Under the pieces are notes generated by a model. It saw only the letters and a program-made list of their open reading frames with translations. It did no database searches and was not told the origin of the DNA. A stretch of 64,000 bases of DNA from Agrypnia vestita (taxonomy: Eukaryota; Arthropoda; Insecta; Trichoptera; Phryganeidae), in contig JADDOH010016773.1 of the NCBI GenBank assembly GCA_016648135.1, positions 1-64,000 of the forward strand, in the 5' to 3' direction. This document shows, piece after piece, positions 31,056-41,160 of this stretch. The position numbers and the translations under genes are program-made. Numbering within the stretch: position 1 is the stretch's first letter; every line of letters starts with the position of its first letter.

Positions 31056-31609
31056 ATTTGCACTAGGGATGGGTCGTCCACGTCCGTCCATCGACGAGAC
31101 GATCAACTAGTTGAATTCGTCAACTAGTTGAGCATCAACTTCGTTACGCGGACGTCGCGGACGTTCTATCTAAACATCGGGACGATGGTCAACTGTCTAC
31201 GGTTCGACGCGACGCTGCTCGACGGCTCAACCGTTGGCTATTTTTATTACGTTAATTTTTAAAACTTAAAGAGGTTCGAAGGAATATAGTTTCGGGGAAA
31301 GTAAAACCGTTACTTGTGCTTATATGTAAAAAGAAATATTTTATTATTTATTTGTTTACGCACATTATAGGCTTTTACATATTGTTTTATATACTTCGTT
31401 CTATATATAATAAAGAAAGAAGTAGGTATACACAACAATATCAGGTGTAAGCAGTAAAATATAAATATAAACTACATATATAAGCAGTGAAAGTATTGAG
31501 TATAAGCATTAAAATATGAGTATAAAAATTAAAAATATAAATAAGTACAAAGCAGTAATGTGTGTATAAAAAAATATATTAGGTACATATCATTACATGT
31601 GTACAGGGT

Positions 31610-31765
31610 TATATGGAAAACATTAATAACCTCGCAGGACTATATTCCTACCTTGATTATGAGTCGAAAGCTATCATGACCTAATATCAATAGTTATGGA
31701 GATATGCGACATCAAAGTTTGAATTTTTTCAATATATCTGACTAATTTTTTGGAAAACGTTGGAC
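31610..31765 (+). repeat. Repeat Y, copy 1
   Basis: It starts TACAGGGTTATATGGAAAAC and continues CTTGATTATGAGTCGAAAGC, then ATCAATAGTTATGGAGATAT. Matching parts lie at 39160-39250 (inverted) and 63527-63720. It looks like the terminal part of a DNA element whose end is ACAGGGT. The superfamily is not determined. Confidence 0.5.
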
Positions 31766-32026
31766 TATCACTACACTATCTCAAATCAATTACGAAAAAT
31801 TCATTCGTTTCAATTCAAGTTAAATAAAATGATAAAAACCTTTACATTTATTTATTATCTATAAATTTATAAATAAATACATAATTTTAAAATACTTTAC
31901 ATTTGAGATGTTATCTAGAAATTTATTGAAGAATAAATCTTTCAAAGTCAGGCTTTCACTTTGTGGTAACATTATTAGTAAATAAATATATCTGTATTAT
32001 TTGTCAACTTTAGTTTAAGGCTCAAT

Positions 32027-32110
32027 CTGAGAAAAGGAACATTGTTCCCGAAACATGTAAAAAATCAATAAAAAGTGGTGTAAACAAAATTATAATAGAT
32101 ATATTTTTTT
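32027..32110 (+). ncRNA. Hammerhead-like motif in repeat W, inside hAT
   Basis: CTGAGAA, then AAGGAACATTGTTCCC (perfect GGAAC/GTTCC stem with an ATT loop), then GAAACATGT. AAAAAGTGGTGTAAACAAAA follows, as in other W copies. CTGANGA has become CTGAGAA here, which would disrupt the core. Confidence 0.35.
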
Positions 32111-32321
32111 ATATATAAAGTTGAAAATAGATCAACTAGTTGACGAATTCAACTAGTTGATCATCTCGTCGATGTACGGACGTGGACGACCCATCCCTAA
32201 TTTGAACAAGTATTCAACTGCAGAAAACATGTTTTAATTTATTTATGTGCTCATTGAAACGTTCATTTTTTATTTTATTTTTTTGTGTATGCGAACATGC
32301 ATTTAGTTGTGTAGTTTGGGT

Positions 32322-32513
32322 TTAGTGATTATGACTCTCGCCTATTTATCCAGTGGTCGGTGATTCGAGCCCCATTCCAGGGCACCAGGAAGTTAGTCCT
32401 ATTTTCAAGTACAAGCGTAAAGCTTAATTTGAAAATATTAGTAATTTGAATATTGATGCGACACGTATTATGTATTCGTATTTCTATTTTTTTTAAATTA
32501 AAAAAAACCATTA
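32322..32513 (+). repeat. tRNA-derived SINE S1, copy 2
   Basis: The head reads TTTAGTGATTATGACTCTCG and the B box GGTGATTCGAGCCCC. The body has GTTAGTCCTATTTTCAAG and ACACGTATTATG, and ends in T- and A-rich sequence. It matches the copy at 12.9 kb along its length. Confidence 0.7.
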
Positions 32514-32599
32514 ATTATTGAACGTGGCAGCGTTTACTTTGTGGAAATCCATTTTAAAATTTATAAATAAACACAATTTATGTTTTTTTTCCATTCGTC

Positions 32600-32665
32600 T
32601 GTTTTTTAATACAACACAACGTGTTTCAGAAACCTCCGTTTCCTTCCTCAGGTGAGTTGAGACTG
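32600..32665 (-). ncRNA. Hammerhead-like motif, minus strand
   Basis: The minus strand at 32623-32651 reads CTGAGGA, then AGGAAAC-GGAG-GTTTCT, then GAAAC, followed by ACGTTGTGTTG, which could form a short helix III (ACAC/GTGT). Of all motifs in the window this has the most complete hammerhead-like layout. The core matches family knowledge; cleavage is untested. Confidence 0.45.
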
Positions 32666-33000
32666 AAGTGTAATTCGCGAATTTTGGGTCTCTGGCATTG
32701 ACGTCACGGCCTCCCCTTCTTCCTTCCTCGCCTTTTTATAAACGTTAATTAATTAAAATTAATAAGAAATATTTGATAAACTTCAATCGTCAATTTCTCT
32801 AAAATGACTTTGTTTGGATTGCATTATTTTCGCTTAACTGTGTCTAATTTACAGTCCAAGAATCAACTTTGTTTCCGCATTCCGTATTCCCCTTTCCTAA
32901 TTTCTTATTTATTCTTCCACAATACTTTTCCTTGATTCCGGCGATTTGCGTCGGGTACACACATATTTAAGTTCAGGATAGATAAATAAATGAAAACATT
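32666..33000. other. No gene seen
   Basis: Spacer; 32805-32850 contains TTCGCTTAACTGTGTCTAAT, a distant match to the end of repeat Z. No coding frame. Confidence 0.45.
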
Positions 33001-33066
33001 CAATACCAAATTAATTAATCAATTAGAAAGACACACAGAAAAATCTAATCCACGAAAAAATATTTT

Positions 33067-33140
33067 GGCTACTACCGGGATTCGAACCCGGGTCACCTCC
33101 TTTCCGGGGCCGTTGCTCTGACCACTAAGCTATAGGAGCC
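33067..33140 (-). repeat. tRNA-like head, 74 nt, left arm
   Basis: Minus-strand unit with A box TAGCTTAGTGG and B box GGTTCGAATCC. The acceptor GCTCCTA/TAGTAGC pairs except one C-T. It is the inverted partner of the unit at 33326-33399. The anticodon arm is not formed. Confidence 0.65.
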
Positions 33141-33325
33141 TTGTAGATTTCCAAATAAAATGAATTAATTATTTAATTCTGGCGTCCATCTAGCGGTAGT
33201 ATTACAAAGTAATTTGAACTACCGTATCAAAAAAAGTGGATTGCTCTATGGACAAAAATAAAAATTAATCAATTAATAAAAATGAGAATTACATATAACG
33301 TCGATATATTCACGGAAATCTACAA

Positions 33326-33399
33326 GGCTCCTATAGCTTAGTGGTCAGAGCGACGGCCCCGGAAAGGAGGTGACCCGGGTTCAAATCCCGGTAGTAGCC
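33326..33399 (+). repeat. tRNA-like head, 74 nt, right arm
   Basis: Same as its partner except AGCGACGGCC for AGCAACGGCC and a B box with TTCAAATCC. The T-arm CCGGG/CCCGG is intact. Confidence 0.65.
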
Positions 33400-33540
33400 A
33401 AAATATTTTTTCGTGGATTAGATTTTTCTGTACGTCTTTCTGATTGATTAATTAATTTGGTTTTAAAAACTTCACAGAACATTGTTCTGAAAAATTACAA
33501 CTTCACAAATACGAATGTGCTCTTGGATTTGAAAACATTC

Positions 33541-34035
33541 AATTTGTTTAAACGTTCAGAGCGTTGGAAAATCCTCCATTATGTGTAACTCTTTCCGTTT
33601 CTACAGTCTCATGACTGTAGGTAATATTTTTGACTAGCCTTTGTCGGCAGTTACCTACTTATCTAATGGATTTTAACATCCCTTGCCGCTGAATCTAACG
33701 TCATGACCGGTCTCGGCGTCGGACCGAGTAAGTAAGATATGCCGCAGGCGGGAGGCGGCGTCTGCGCGGCCGGCGACATTTCTATTGTTAACAATAATAT
33801 TTATTAAACAGTAGCAGCGCTACACGGCCATTGTCTCTCTCCCTCGGAGGAATAATAATAGTCTCACTCCTTATAACCCGCACCCATTGTCATCACGCGA
33901 CATCCATTTCGGTCCAGAAGTAGATTTTGTTCTAAAGATATTCCGATCTTATAATTCCTTACAGTCTACAATACGCTTGAGTATAACTGCAATGGCTAAT
34001 GCTGGCGTATACAACAAGTTCGGCACCCAATTGAA
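33541..34035. other. Spacer with GC-rich patch 33680-33790
   Basis: About 33690-33790 is CpG-rich (GGCGGGAGGCGGCGTCTGCG, GGCCGGCGACATTTC), bounded by AT-rich DNA, and followed by TCTCTCTCCCTCGGAG. No ORF or repeat partner was noticed. It may be regulatory or a remnant of unknown origin. Confidence 0.4.
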
Positions 34036-34460
34036 TAGAACTAACTAACTAACTAACCATCACGCTGTTTCCTCGCAGGGGTAGGCAGAGAGGATTGAAC
34101 GCTACACTCTTCTATCCTGGCACACCACTTTTGCTTCGGCCACATTCATACATTTATTCATTCCTCACTCTATCGACCAAAGATTTTCCACACAAGCGTC
34201 TTAGTGACCGCATTTCCACCGCATTCAGTCTACTTTCATTCCTCTTTTGCCAATTCCAGACATCACTTCCATACATAAGGGTGGGTACTAGAACGTCATT
34301 ATGTACCGCTAGTCTTGCTTCCTTTGATAGATTCTTATTGGCCATAATTGCATTTAGTGCACCATTAACTTTGTTTCCCGCAGTTACTCTCCTTTCGATA
34401 TCATTCTCAGCCTTGCCGTCTCCACTAAACATACTTCCCAAATACACAAACTCCACACAA
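34036..34460 (-). pseudogene. LINE-C ORF2 remnant, copy 4
   Basis: The minus strand reads MEFVYLGSMFSGDGKAENDI, RRVTAGNKVNGALNAIMANK, LVPTLMYGSDVWNWQKRNES and RSLRRLCGKSLVDRVRNE. An internal deletion then removes the GHVER...GRPRKTW block, and the end (GCCGAAGCAAAAGTGGTGTG) and (GTTA)n tail follow. It best preserves the part upstream of LRRxCxKS. Confidence 0.85.
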
Positions 34461-34540
34461 ATTGGATGGAAATAAAAAAATATTAGTTTAAAATGTTCTC
34501 ATATTTTTGCACAATGTTCTTATTTATAACCTTCAGGTTT
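34461..34540. other. Short spacer before the tandem duplication
   Basis: AT-rich, nothing recognisable. Confidence 0.4.
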
Positions 34541-34571
34541 ATGTTTTTTTTGTGTGAGCATCACATCAGAC

Positions 34572-34603
34572 CTGATGATGGACCCTGCAACGGGATCCGA
34601 AAC
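34572..34603 (+). ncRNA. Hammerhead-like core H1, copy 3
   Basis: CTGATGA, stem GGACCC/GGGATCC with a TGCAAC loop, then GAAAC and GTCGGCC. Intact CTGANGA and GAAAC boxes. Helix III and helix I cannot be drawn with confidence; a palindromic ACGT beside GAAA would allow a dimeric form. Confidence 0.45.
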
Positions 34604-35044
34604 GTCGGCCGGAAAGGTCGTAATAACACGGCGTAATACCCCAGAAAACACAAACCCAAAGATTCCGAGTGGCCGTGAAAACCTAAGAACTTTCTCATTT
34701 AGCAAATGCCAAAATATTTTTTGAACAAAATTTTTGTGAATAGTGACATACATAACTATTAAACTATAAATATAAATAGTTAATATATAGAAACAGTTAA
34801 TATAAAATATGTAATATTAACTATCTTAAGAAATAAATAAAAAAATATTTCCCAGTTTACGTTTAACCAGTAGACTATTGAGTATTACCATCATCCGCTC
34901 TCGTTATTCAAGAAAGAAGTGTCTTTGGCATATATGTCGAGCTCCCTGTGCCCTTTCCTTTCATCATATACAGTCCACATCCTTGCCCTTTACAAGTTTA
35001 TTCCCATCATATTGTAATTTTTTTGTGTGAGCATCACATCAGCC

Positions 35045-35076
35045 CTGATGATGGACCCTGCAACGGGATCCGAAAC
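35045..35076 (+). ncRNA. Hammerhead-like core H1, copy 4
   Basis: Identical core to the copy 473 bp upstream. The two conserved cores in tandem repeats give the setting in which a monomer-length RNA could be released if both cleave. Confidence 0.45.
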
Positions 35077-35487
35077 GTCGGCCGGAAAGGTCGTAATAAC
35101 ACGGCGTAATACCCCAGAAAACACAATCCCAAAGATTCCGAGTGGCCGTGAAAACCTAAGAACTTTCTTATTTAGAAAATGCCAAATTATTTTTTGAACA
35201 AAATTTTTGTGAATAGTGACATACATAACTATTAAACTATAAATATAAATAGTTAATATATAGAAACAGTTAATATAAAATATGTAATATTAACTATCTT
35301 AAGAAATAAATAAAAAAATATTTCCCAGTTCACGTTTAACAAGTAGACTATTGAGTTTTACCATAATCCGCTCTCGTTATTCAAGAAAGAAGTGTCTTTG
35401 GCATATATGTCGAGCTCCCTGTGCCCTTTCCTTTCATCATATACAGTCCACATCCTTGCCCTTTACAAGTTTATTCCCATCATATTG

Positions 35488-35809
35488 TAATCCCCATCAT
35501 TATTGATTCTGGCGATTTTTGTCCAAAATAACGATGTGTCGCGTTACATTGAGGCGTGATTGTGTTTAATCTGAGCACCGATTCGAGGCGGGGGTTGCCG
35601 TCTCGTGATTCGAGCTCCGGTATGAGGTTCTGTTGGGCAGGGGTCCGATCAGAATGTAATTACCTCCATACGGTCGGGATCCGCCCCGCGACCGGGACGG
35701 TGGGGCAGTGGTGCGGAAGTTAGTCTAAATAAATAAAAAATTATTTTCGAAAACAGTTCGTCAATGAAGACGGGTAAGTTTAATTAAAAAAAGTAACCCA
35801 TAAAAACCA
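35488..35809. other. Spacer with a GC-rich patch
   Basis: About 35565-35725 is GC-rich (GCGGGGGTTGCCGTCTCGTG, CGCCCCGCGACCGGGACGG) with short near-repeats. It may be an old retroelement untranslated region. No coding frame. Confidence 0.4.
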
Positions 35810-36186
35810 AGTTTTTATTATACTCCCTTTCTCATTCACTAGTGGAAACTGGTACGCGTTGGGCTCCGGTTGAGTGACGCTACGAAAGAGAGTAATAAAA
35901 AGTTTCCAAAAATCCAAAATTATACTATAATCAGGTTCCGTGTCTACCAGATGCTTTCAAACAACTTAGTAAGTTGTATGAAAAAACCATTAAAAATTTG
36001 AAAAATCCAAAAATTTATTAATTTTTTTTAACGAAAATTTGATAGATCTTCTTGATCGTCGCCACGAGCCTGTTTGCAAAGTTTGAGCTCGATTGGATCA
36101 CGGGAAAAGGGTTAAAAATCGATGCAAAGTTTTTTCGTCGAGCAAGCAGACACCACGAGTTAATATTATATAAAGGGAGTAAAAAA
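35810..36186. mobile_element. Candidate MITE, weak
   Basis: The ends TTTATTATACTCCCTTTCTC and ATTATATAAAGGGAGTAAAA are imperfect inverted repeats 375 bp apart. The interior includes TTTCGTCGAGCAAGCAGAC. No target duplication could be fixed. Confidence 0.3.
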
Positions 36187-36236
36187 TTTTACGATATTTT
36201 ATTGCAAAACTTAATCATTATATTCAATTTATTTTC

Positions 36237-36591
36237 TTACTTACTTACCATCACGCCATTTCTAAGTGGGGGTAGGCAGAGAGGTTAGACCGTCACATTC
36301 TTCTATCCTGACACACATATCTCGCCTCATCCACATTTACGCATCTTCGCATGCAAGCTCCAAGATTGCTGAGGCTCCTAACAGGACCATATTCTAGTAT
36401 CTGGTTAATCTGGTCATGACATGTCTTCCGCGGTCGCTCTCTCTTTTTGGCACCGTCAACACTTGCTTTGTGTACCACTCTTTCCTCATTCATTCGCTCA
36501 ACAGCCCACTATCGGAGCGACCCTTTTTTCATTCTATTAACTTTGCTAAGATCAGCTTTACATTCATTCCTAATATCTTCATTCTTTATAT
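36237..36591 (-). pseudogene. LINE-C ORF2 remnant, copy 5, cut by a solo LTR
   Basis: The minus strand reads MNEERVVHKASVDGAKKRER, PRKTCHDQINQILEYGPVRS, ACMRRCVNVDEARYVCQDRR. It is cut at 36591, where an LTR begins; a few bases of the LINE (ATTCTATCTATCAT) resume after 37232. The 3' tail is a CTTACTTACTTACC repeat in place of the usual CTAA form. Confidence 0.8.
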
Positions 36592-37228
36592 TGTAACGAG
36601 GCTAAGAGGAATCGCGCACTCATGTCGGGTGACAGTTGTTTCAAATGATCACAATACTAAAGAAGATTCCAGAACAGCCTGGCATAATCTGCGGCTTTCG
36701 AGAAACAACTCCAAAAGTCTGGAAAACACGAGGAACTTCTCTAAAACGCGGAAAGCATCTAGGAATTTTTTATAACAGCATTAGCCACTATAAATGAATA
36801 AAAGGCGGGAGCAAGTTTTGAGTTATTTCCCGTACGCGTTGATGGGCGATAACAAAACGAAGGTAGCCGCGGGCGGCGGGTCAGTCCGGCCAAGCGAGCG
36901 GTAGCGGCGAGAAGCCAGTGATGCCAAGCAAGCGGAAATTCGACAGCGATTCTAGAAAGTTCTTACTTAGCGAGATTAACCAAAGCGAAATTAATAAGTG
37001 CGGAAATTGATGGAATACTCTAGTGAAGAGTGAATAAAGTGTTATATAAATAAAGCGAATATAAAGTGTCTATTCACGAGTGATAAATTGCGAAACAGTT
37101 TAATTTAGGGAATAGCGTTACATTTAACAGCGATAAATGACCTTGTACGTTAGTTTAGTTAATTAATCGGTATTCAATAAATCCTGTATTAATTCCCAGC
37201 GTTTTCACTGCAGCCACGACACGTGACA
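36592..37228 (+). mobile_element. Solo LTR, 637 bp
   Basis: It begins TGTAACGAGG and ends ACACGTGACA, with a 4-bp target duplication ATAT on both sides (36588-36591, 37229-37232). It contains a three-pentamer heat-shock element (GAA 36662, TTC 36667, GAA 36672), a TATAAATGAATAAAAGG zone near 36788, GC-rich GCCGCGGGCGGCGGG downstream, and the shared 3' block ACGAGTGATAAATTGCGAAA. TG...CA ends and a 4-bp duplication fit a Ty3/Gypsy- or Bel-type LTR. Confidence 0.8.
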
Positions 37229-37301
37229 ATATATATATTCTATCTATCATAATTAAAAAAAAAAATGTTACGATTTTTATATTATAGATATCTTGAACAA
37301 A

Positions 37302-37620
37302 CTACAAAGCACCTTTTTTACAGGTCTAACGACTTCAAAATCAGTGGAAGAACTTAGAACGTGTTTGATATCAAACGATATAAGTTACCTATGAATTAAT
37401 GTGATGTGTATCATTATCGTAACGTTCGTGAATTATTAGTTTGCTGTATTCAGATTTGCTTTACGTATTATACATTTATATAAATGTGCTTAAAATCGTT
37501 TTTTCTCTTCTGATTATATTATACAATGAATGAAATGTAGTAACATTGTAACACTAATTGTGAAAATGAACCTGCAAACAAACGTCTTTTAAGATGTTTT
37601 GTGGGTCTAGTGGTATTTAA
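37302..37620 (+). repeat. Repeat V, copy 2
   Basis: It parallels 21476-21715: AACAAACTACAAAGCACC, TCAAAATCAGTGGAAGAACT, GATGTGTATCATTATC, then GTAACATTGTAACACTAATT and AAACGTCTTTTAAGATGTTT. It contains an extra stretch near 37440-37510. Probably a LINE 3' end. Confidence 0.5.
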
Positions 37621-38599
37621 AAAATGTAAAGAAAATAAATAGATAATAAAAAAATGTATATAATAAAATATCTTTTTTACATGCAATCATATTTATATTG
37701 AATCTTGAACAATGAACATCACGAATGGTCGAATGCTACGTGTTCTCGACTTTATTTTATGGAAAGCGTGGTAGTAGAATTGTAAGAGAGCGCGTCAAAA
37801 TAGCGTCTCCCTATTTATACCCATTCCCTCTCATTTACTCCGACAGACGTTCATCCAGATATATTCTAAATTTTTAAACTAAATTTAAAATATACTAATC
37901 CCACAAGAACATTTACTGTCATCTTTTTAAATACTTTTAATTGTTTTATTTTATTTTATTTTATTAAATATCCTATTCAGATCATTTTTTTTTCCTTTGT
38001 CTATAATATAATTAATTAACACCATTATTAAATTGTAAACATTTAATTATTACTATTACTTAATTTTAATTGGCAATAAGATTGATTCACAAATGTTACA
38101 TAAATACTAAATATTCTTGAACATTATACTACTGGAAGAGCACTGTCTGCTATAATACAGTAAACTACTAGTGTAGCAGGCAGGGCATCAAATCAATTTA
38201 GTGTTTACTTGCTGCCAAGACACTCAGCAACAATGAAAAAAGCTTAATTTAATTTTGTAAATACTGTAAACATTTGTAACATTGAACATTGAATAAACAT
38301 TGAATAATTGAATAAACATTGAATTCCAATATTTTTATTCTGTATTGCCGCAGGTTGGTGTCCCCTACTTCACCGGGCGGATCTTATTTAACCGAATAGT
38401 GGAGGGGTATTTCGTCTCGTTCATTATCGTCAGGTGTTTGTGGCTAACGTATAATAAGTAATTATATCGGAGGCACGCACACCACCGCACCAGTGTAGAG
38501 GCGCACACCAGGGTGCACAAGTATATAAGCACACAAGCGGACAGACTAGCAGCGAGAGAAGCCACATTTCATTCTCAATCGTTCTTAGATTCCTGGAGC
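37621..38599. other. No gene recognised; mostly AT-rich
   Basis: A TTTATTTTATTTTATT microsatellite lies near 37945-37965 and an ATTGAATAAACATTGAATA repeat near 38287-38320. 38360-38560 is GC-richer; the 66-residue minus ORF there has no motif. Confidence 0.45.
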
Positions 38600-39250
38600 C
38601 TCGCGACGATTTTTATGAGTCGAAAATTGTCTGGGCTTTTCGTTTTACGGAGGGCGCTCGTCGTGGATAATTTGGTGAGCAGATAATAACACTGTAAAGC
38701 TTACTTTAAGCTTTAAATAATCTAAGTATTGACTCTGAATTCGAGCCATAGCCACCTTTCTTGGCATTGCATTTGGTCCAGCGGTCAGCGGTATTCCTTC
38801 CAAGAAGAAGGTTTTCAAGAGTAGCTTGTTGGTCTTATTGGATAGTTTCGAAGATATAAACCAACATATATCAAAGCTACAAAATCTACATGCTTGACAC
38901 CAGCCACTTAACATATATACAAAATCAGAAAGGCTGGCTATTGGAAGTGTGCGTCTCCGCTCTGATGGCACTTGCTGGACACTGATTTGTTTATAAACAA
39001 TGATTGATTTTGTTTATAAACAATGTTAAATGAAATTGAGCGCGCTTCCCCAGCGTCTTATTTCCTGTTACGCATTTTCGTCCTTTTTCGTGAAATCACT
39101 GCCATAAATTGTAGGAAAGCGAGAGGAAAGATGTGTCTTCTTAACTATCGATATTAAGTCATGGTTGGTTGAACATTTTCGACTCATAATCAAGGCGGGA
39201 ATCCACCTGTAAAGTATTGTGGACTAGCTCTATTACACCCTGTATATTAG
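38600..39250 (-). repeat. Repeat Y, copy 2, with inverted ends
   Basis: TTATGAGTCGAAAATTG near 38614 and ATTTTCGACTCATAATCAAG near 39172 are inverted repeats. Beyond the right one comes ACACCCTGTATAT, the complement of the ACAGGGT end seen at 31618. Inside is a 108-residue minus ORF (38645-38971: MPSERRRTLPIASLSDFVYM...) that I do not recognise. A TTTATAAACAATG direct pair lies near 38989 and 39012. Confidence 0.5.
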
Positions 39251-39296
39251 TATAGATCAACAAATTAGTGGTGAAAACAAAGTATATTCTTATTAA

Positions 39297-39620
39297 AACG
39301 AAATTAATTAATCAATTAGAAAGACCTACAGAAAAATCTAATCCACGAAAAAATATTTTGGCTACTACCGAGATTCAAACCCGGGTGACCTCCTTTCCGG
39401 GGCCGGTGCTCTGACCACTAAGCTATAAGAGCCTTGTAGATTTCCGTGAATATATCGACCTTATATGTAATTCTCATTTTTATTAATTGATTAATTTTTT
39501 CGTGGATTAGATTTTTCTGTATGTCTTTCTGATTGATTAATTAATTTGGTTTCAATAAATTTACATAACTTTGTTCTGAAAAATTACAACTAAACAAATA
39601 TTAATGTGTTCTTGAATTTT
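39297..39620. mobile_element. tRNA-like foldback element F, copy 3
   Basis: The left arm has the complete tRNA-like unit (minus strand). The right arm lacks one and passes straight from the loop side (TTATTAATTGATTAATT) to TTTTTTCGTGGATTAGATTT. This shows the arms can exist with or without the tRNA-like head. The tail matches the copies at 27.0 and 33.5 kb. Confidence 0.75.
39360..39433 (-). repeat. tRNA-like head, 74 nt
   Basis: A box TAGCTTAGTGG and B-box region GGTTTGAATCTC, slightly decayed. The acceptor pairs GCTCTTA/TAGTAGC with mismatches. Same length as all complete copies. Confidence 0.6.
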
Positions 39621-40954
39621 TTATATTCTTATTGATTATATTAAAATTAATTATGTTGCGTCCATGATAATTTTTTCTTAGATTAGAACAATTGCACTGA
39701 AATGAATAATACAGAAAAAACCTCTATAATGAAAATTAAAAATAATGAATGCGTTCAAAAAAATGTCTGGTTAGTAAGGCGATGCACAGATATCGGCCGT
39801 CCTTGCGACGGGATATTTACATTAAATCATTCACAAACCATTATATCCATCACAAAAGCTCTCCATCATTTTAGTTATCAACGTTTAATGTATGCAAACG
39901 TTCTTCGGGGAGCGGACATTAACTATACTTAGGAAGAAATAACCCGACTGGCTACCGGGATTTAAAATGATTATAAATCTCGGGCAGTGTCCGCCGCGGG
40001 CGCGGCCCGGACTGCGCCTGCGCTGCTCGTTATTCATCTCTTCCGAATAACATCTGTCAATATATATTTATTTTTTTAAATTAAGAAGCGTTTAAATAGC
40101 GATAACTATTCGGAATTTGCTAATCATCGTTTGGAAACAAAACATTATTTTGATTTTAATAAGTGCGTAAGCGTTTAAAGCAAATAAATATTTTAACAAT
40201 ATTGATATAATAATTAATATTTTTACAGAAAAATATTCTAAGTATTAATGCCAACAACATTAACTAGCCTTTATGTAGCCTCAAACAGTTCTAAAAAAAA
40301 CGAAAAAAGAATGAAATATAAGACTAAAACTATTACAAATTTGAGCATGGAGCGTACACCGTAACCAGTTTGATCAATTTTGATAAAAAAAAATTGTGGA
40401 AATACAAAAACAAATATAGTTTTCGAATTTACAAAATTGTTCATATTGCTCCAAACTATGAAGTAATATTTTTTTGAAGGTCTGCTTTAAACAATTTTAT
40501 TTGACAAATACCTTTTTCCAATTACACGGAAAACATGTTTGTGGTACTTAGTGCCTTAATAAATTCAAGTATTCATATGTTCTCAGAACAAAAATTACTG
40601 GATTTTGTCCACAAGCTATGTAATAATCCCTATTTTTTTAAAGTGGAATATTGAAAATTTCCATAAACATTTCCCATGTGAGACTTTTATAAATTTATCC
40701 TAATTAATAAATTTTATAAATAACCACGTCCTTTTCACAGATAGTTACCTTTTTGACATTAATTCTTACTTAGTTATTCATCTCCCATATATTTATTATT
40801 CATTTTTTACATCTCTTAACTTCGATTTTTAATTTTTAGTGTTCGTTGCATCCTAATAAAGGAGTCATTGGTCCCAATGAAATAGTGTTAATAATTTAAC
40901 AATATAGTGATTTATATAAAGTTTTATGTGTTAGTTAAATTTTTATTTATTTAA
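39621..40954. other. No gene recognised; AT-rich with GC patch 39960-40030
   Basis: The 76-residue ORF at 39702-39932 has no motif. The GC patch includes GTCCGCCGCGGGCGCGGCCC. 40060-40950 is AT-rich spacer without repeat partners noticed. Confidence 0.45.
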
Positions 40955-41160
40955 TCAAGATAGGTATATTATAAATGTCTCATATAAATAGCTTCGTAGA
41001 GACGAAGCTATTTTTTTATATGAGAAAGTAGGTATGCAAGTCTTTTTTTAGGTGTTCATTGGACTTATGATCTATCGTACGGCTGGCTTAAGTGATCACT
41101 TTACACAATGTAACTTTCACAATTCCATCCATGACAGACTACCATGTATGTATGAAATCA
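40955..41160 (+). repeat. Dispersed repeat X, copy 4
   Basis: It contains the X core and, near 40983-41020, a hairpin TAGCTTCGT-AGAG-ACGAAGCTA nested in CATATAAA/TTTATATG. Short GTATGTATGAAATCACCC direct repeats follow at 41145 and 41168. Confidence 0.7.

Larger units (their letters stand above)
31064..32199. mobile_element. Non-autonomous hAT-like transposon, 1136 bp
   Basis: TIRs begin TAGGGATGGGTCGTCCACGT and match for about 65 bp, with a doubled CAACTAGTTGA palindrome subterminally at each end. The 8-bp target duplication is ATTTGCAC (31056-31063) and ATTTGAAC (32200-32207), one mismatch. Eight-bp duplication plus TAGGGATGG termini indicate hAT. No transposase is inside; the interior holds repeat Y (31610-31760) and a hammerhead-like core (32027-32054). 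Confidence 0.85.
33001..33540. mobile_element. tRNA-like foldback element F, copy 2 (most complete)
   Basis: Symmetric foldback. Each arm, about 135 bp, contains body sequence, a complete 74-nt tRNA-like unit and the GTAGATTTCC joint. The arms face each other around a 160-bp loop (GGCGTCCATCTAGCGGTAGT...). The right arm continues into ACAGAACATTGTTCTGAAAA and a tail ending TGTGCTCTTGGA. No coding sequence. Confidence 0.8.
34541..35487 (+). repeat. Tandem duplication of a 473-bp unit carrying hammerhead-like cores
   Basis: Two direct copies at an exact offset of 473 bp (for example TGTGTGAGCATCACATCAG at 34551 and 35024, TTATTCCCAT at 34998 and 35471). They differ at only a few positions. Each contains the H1 core, then CCAGAAAACACAA, an AT-rich middle and CGCTCTCGTTATTCAAGAAA. 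Small tandem units with one hammerhead core per unit are what Penelope-type LTR dimers or animal retrozymes look like; here that is inference. Confidence 0.8.

Noticed and set aside
38645..38971. 108-residue minus-strand frame as a transposon gene
   Set aside because: It lies inside repeat Y, but no catalytic or DNA-binding motif can be read; not enough to call a gene.
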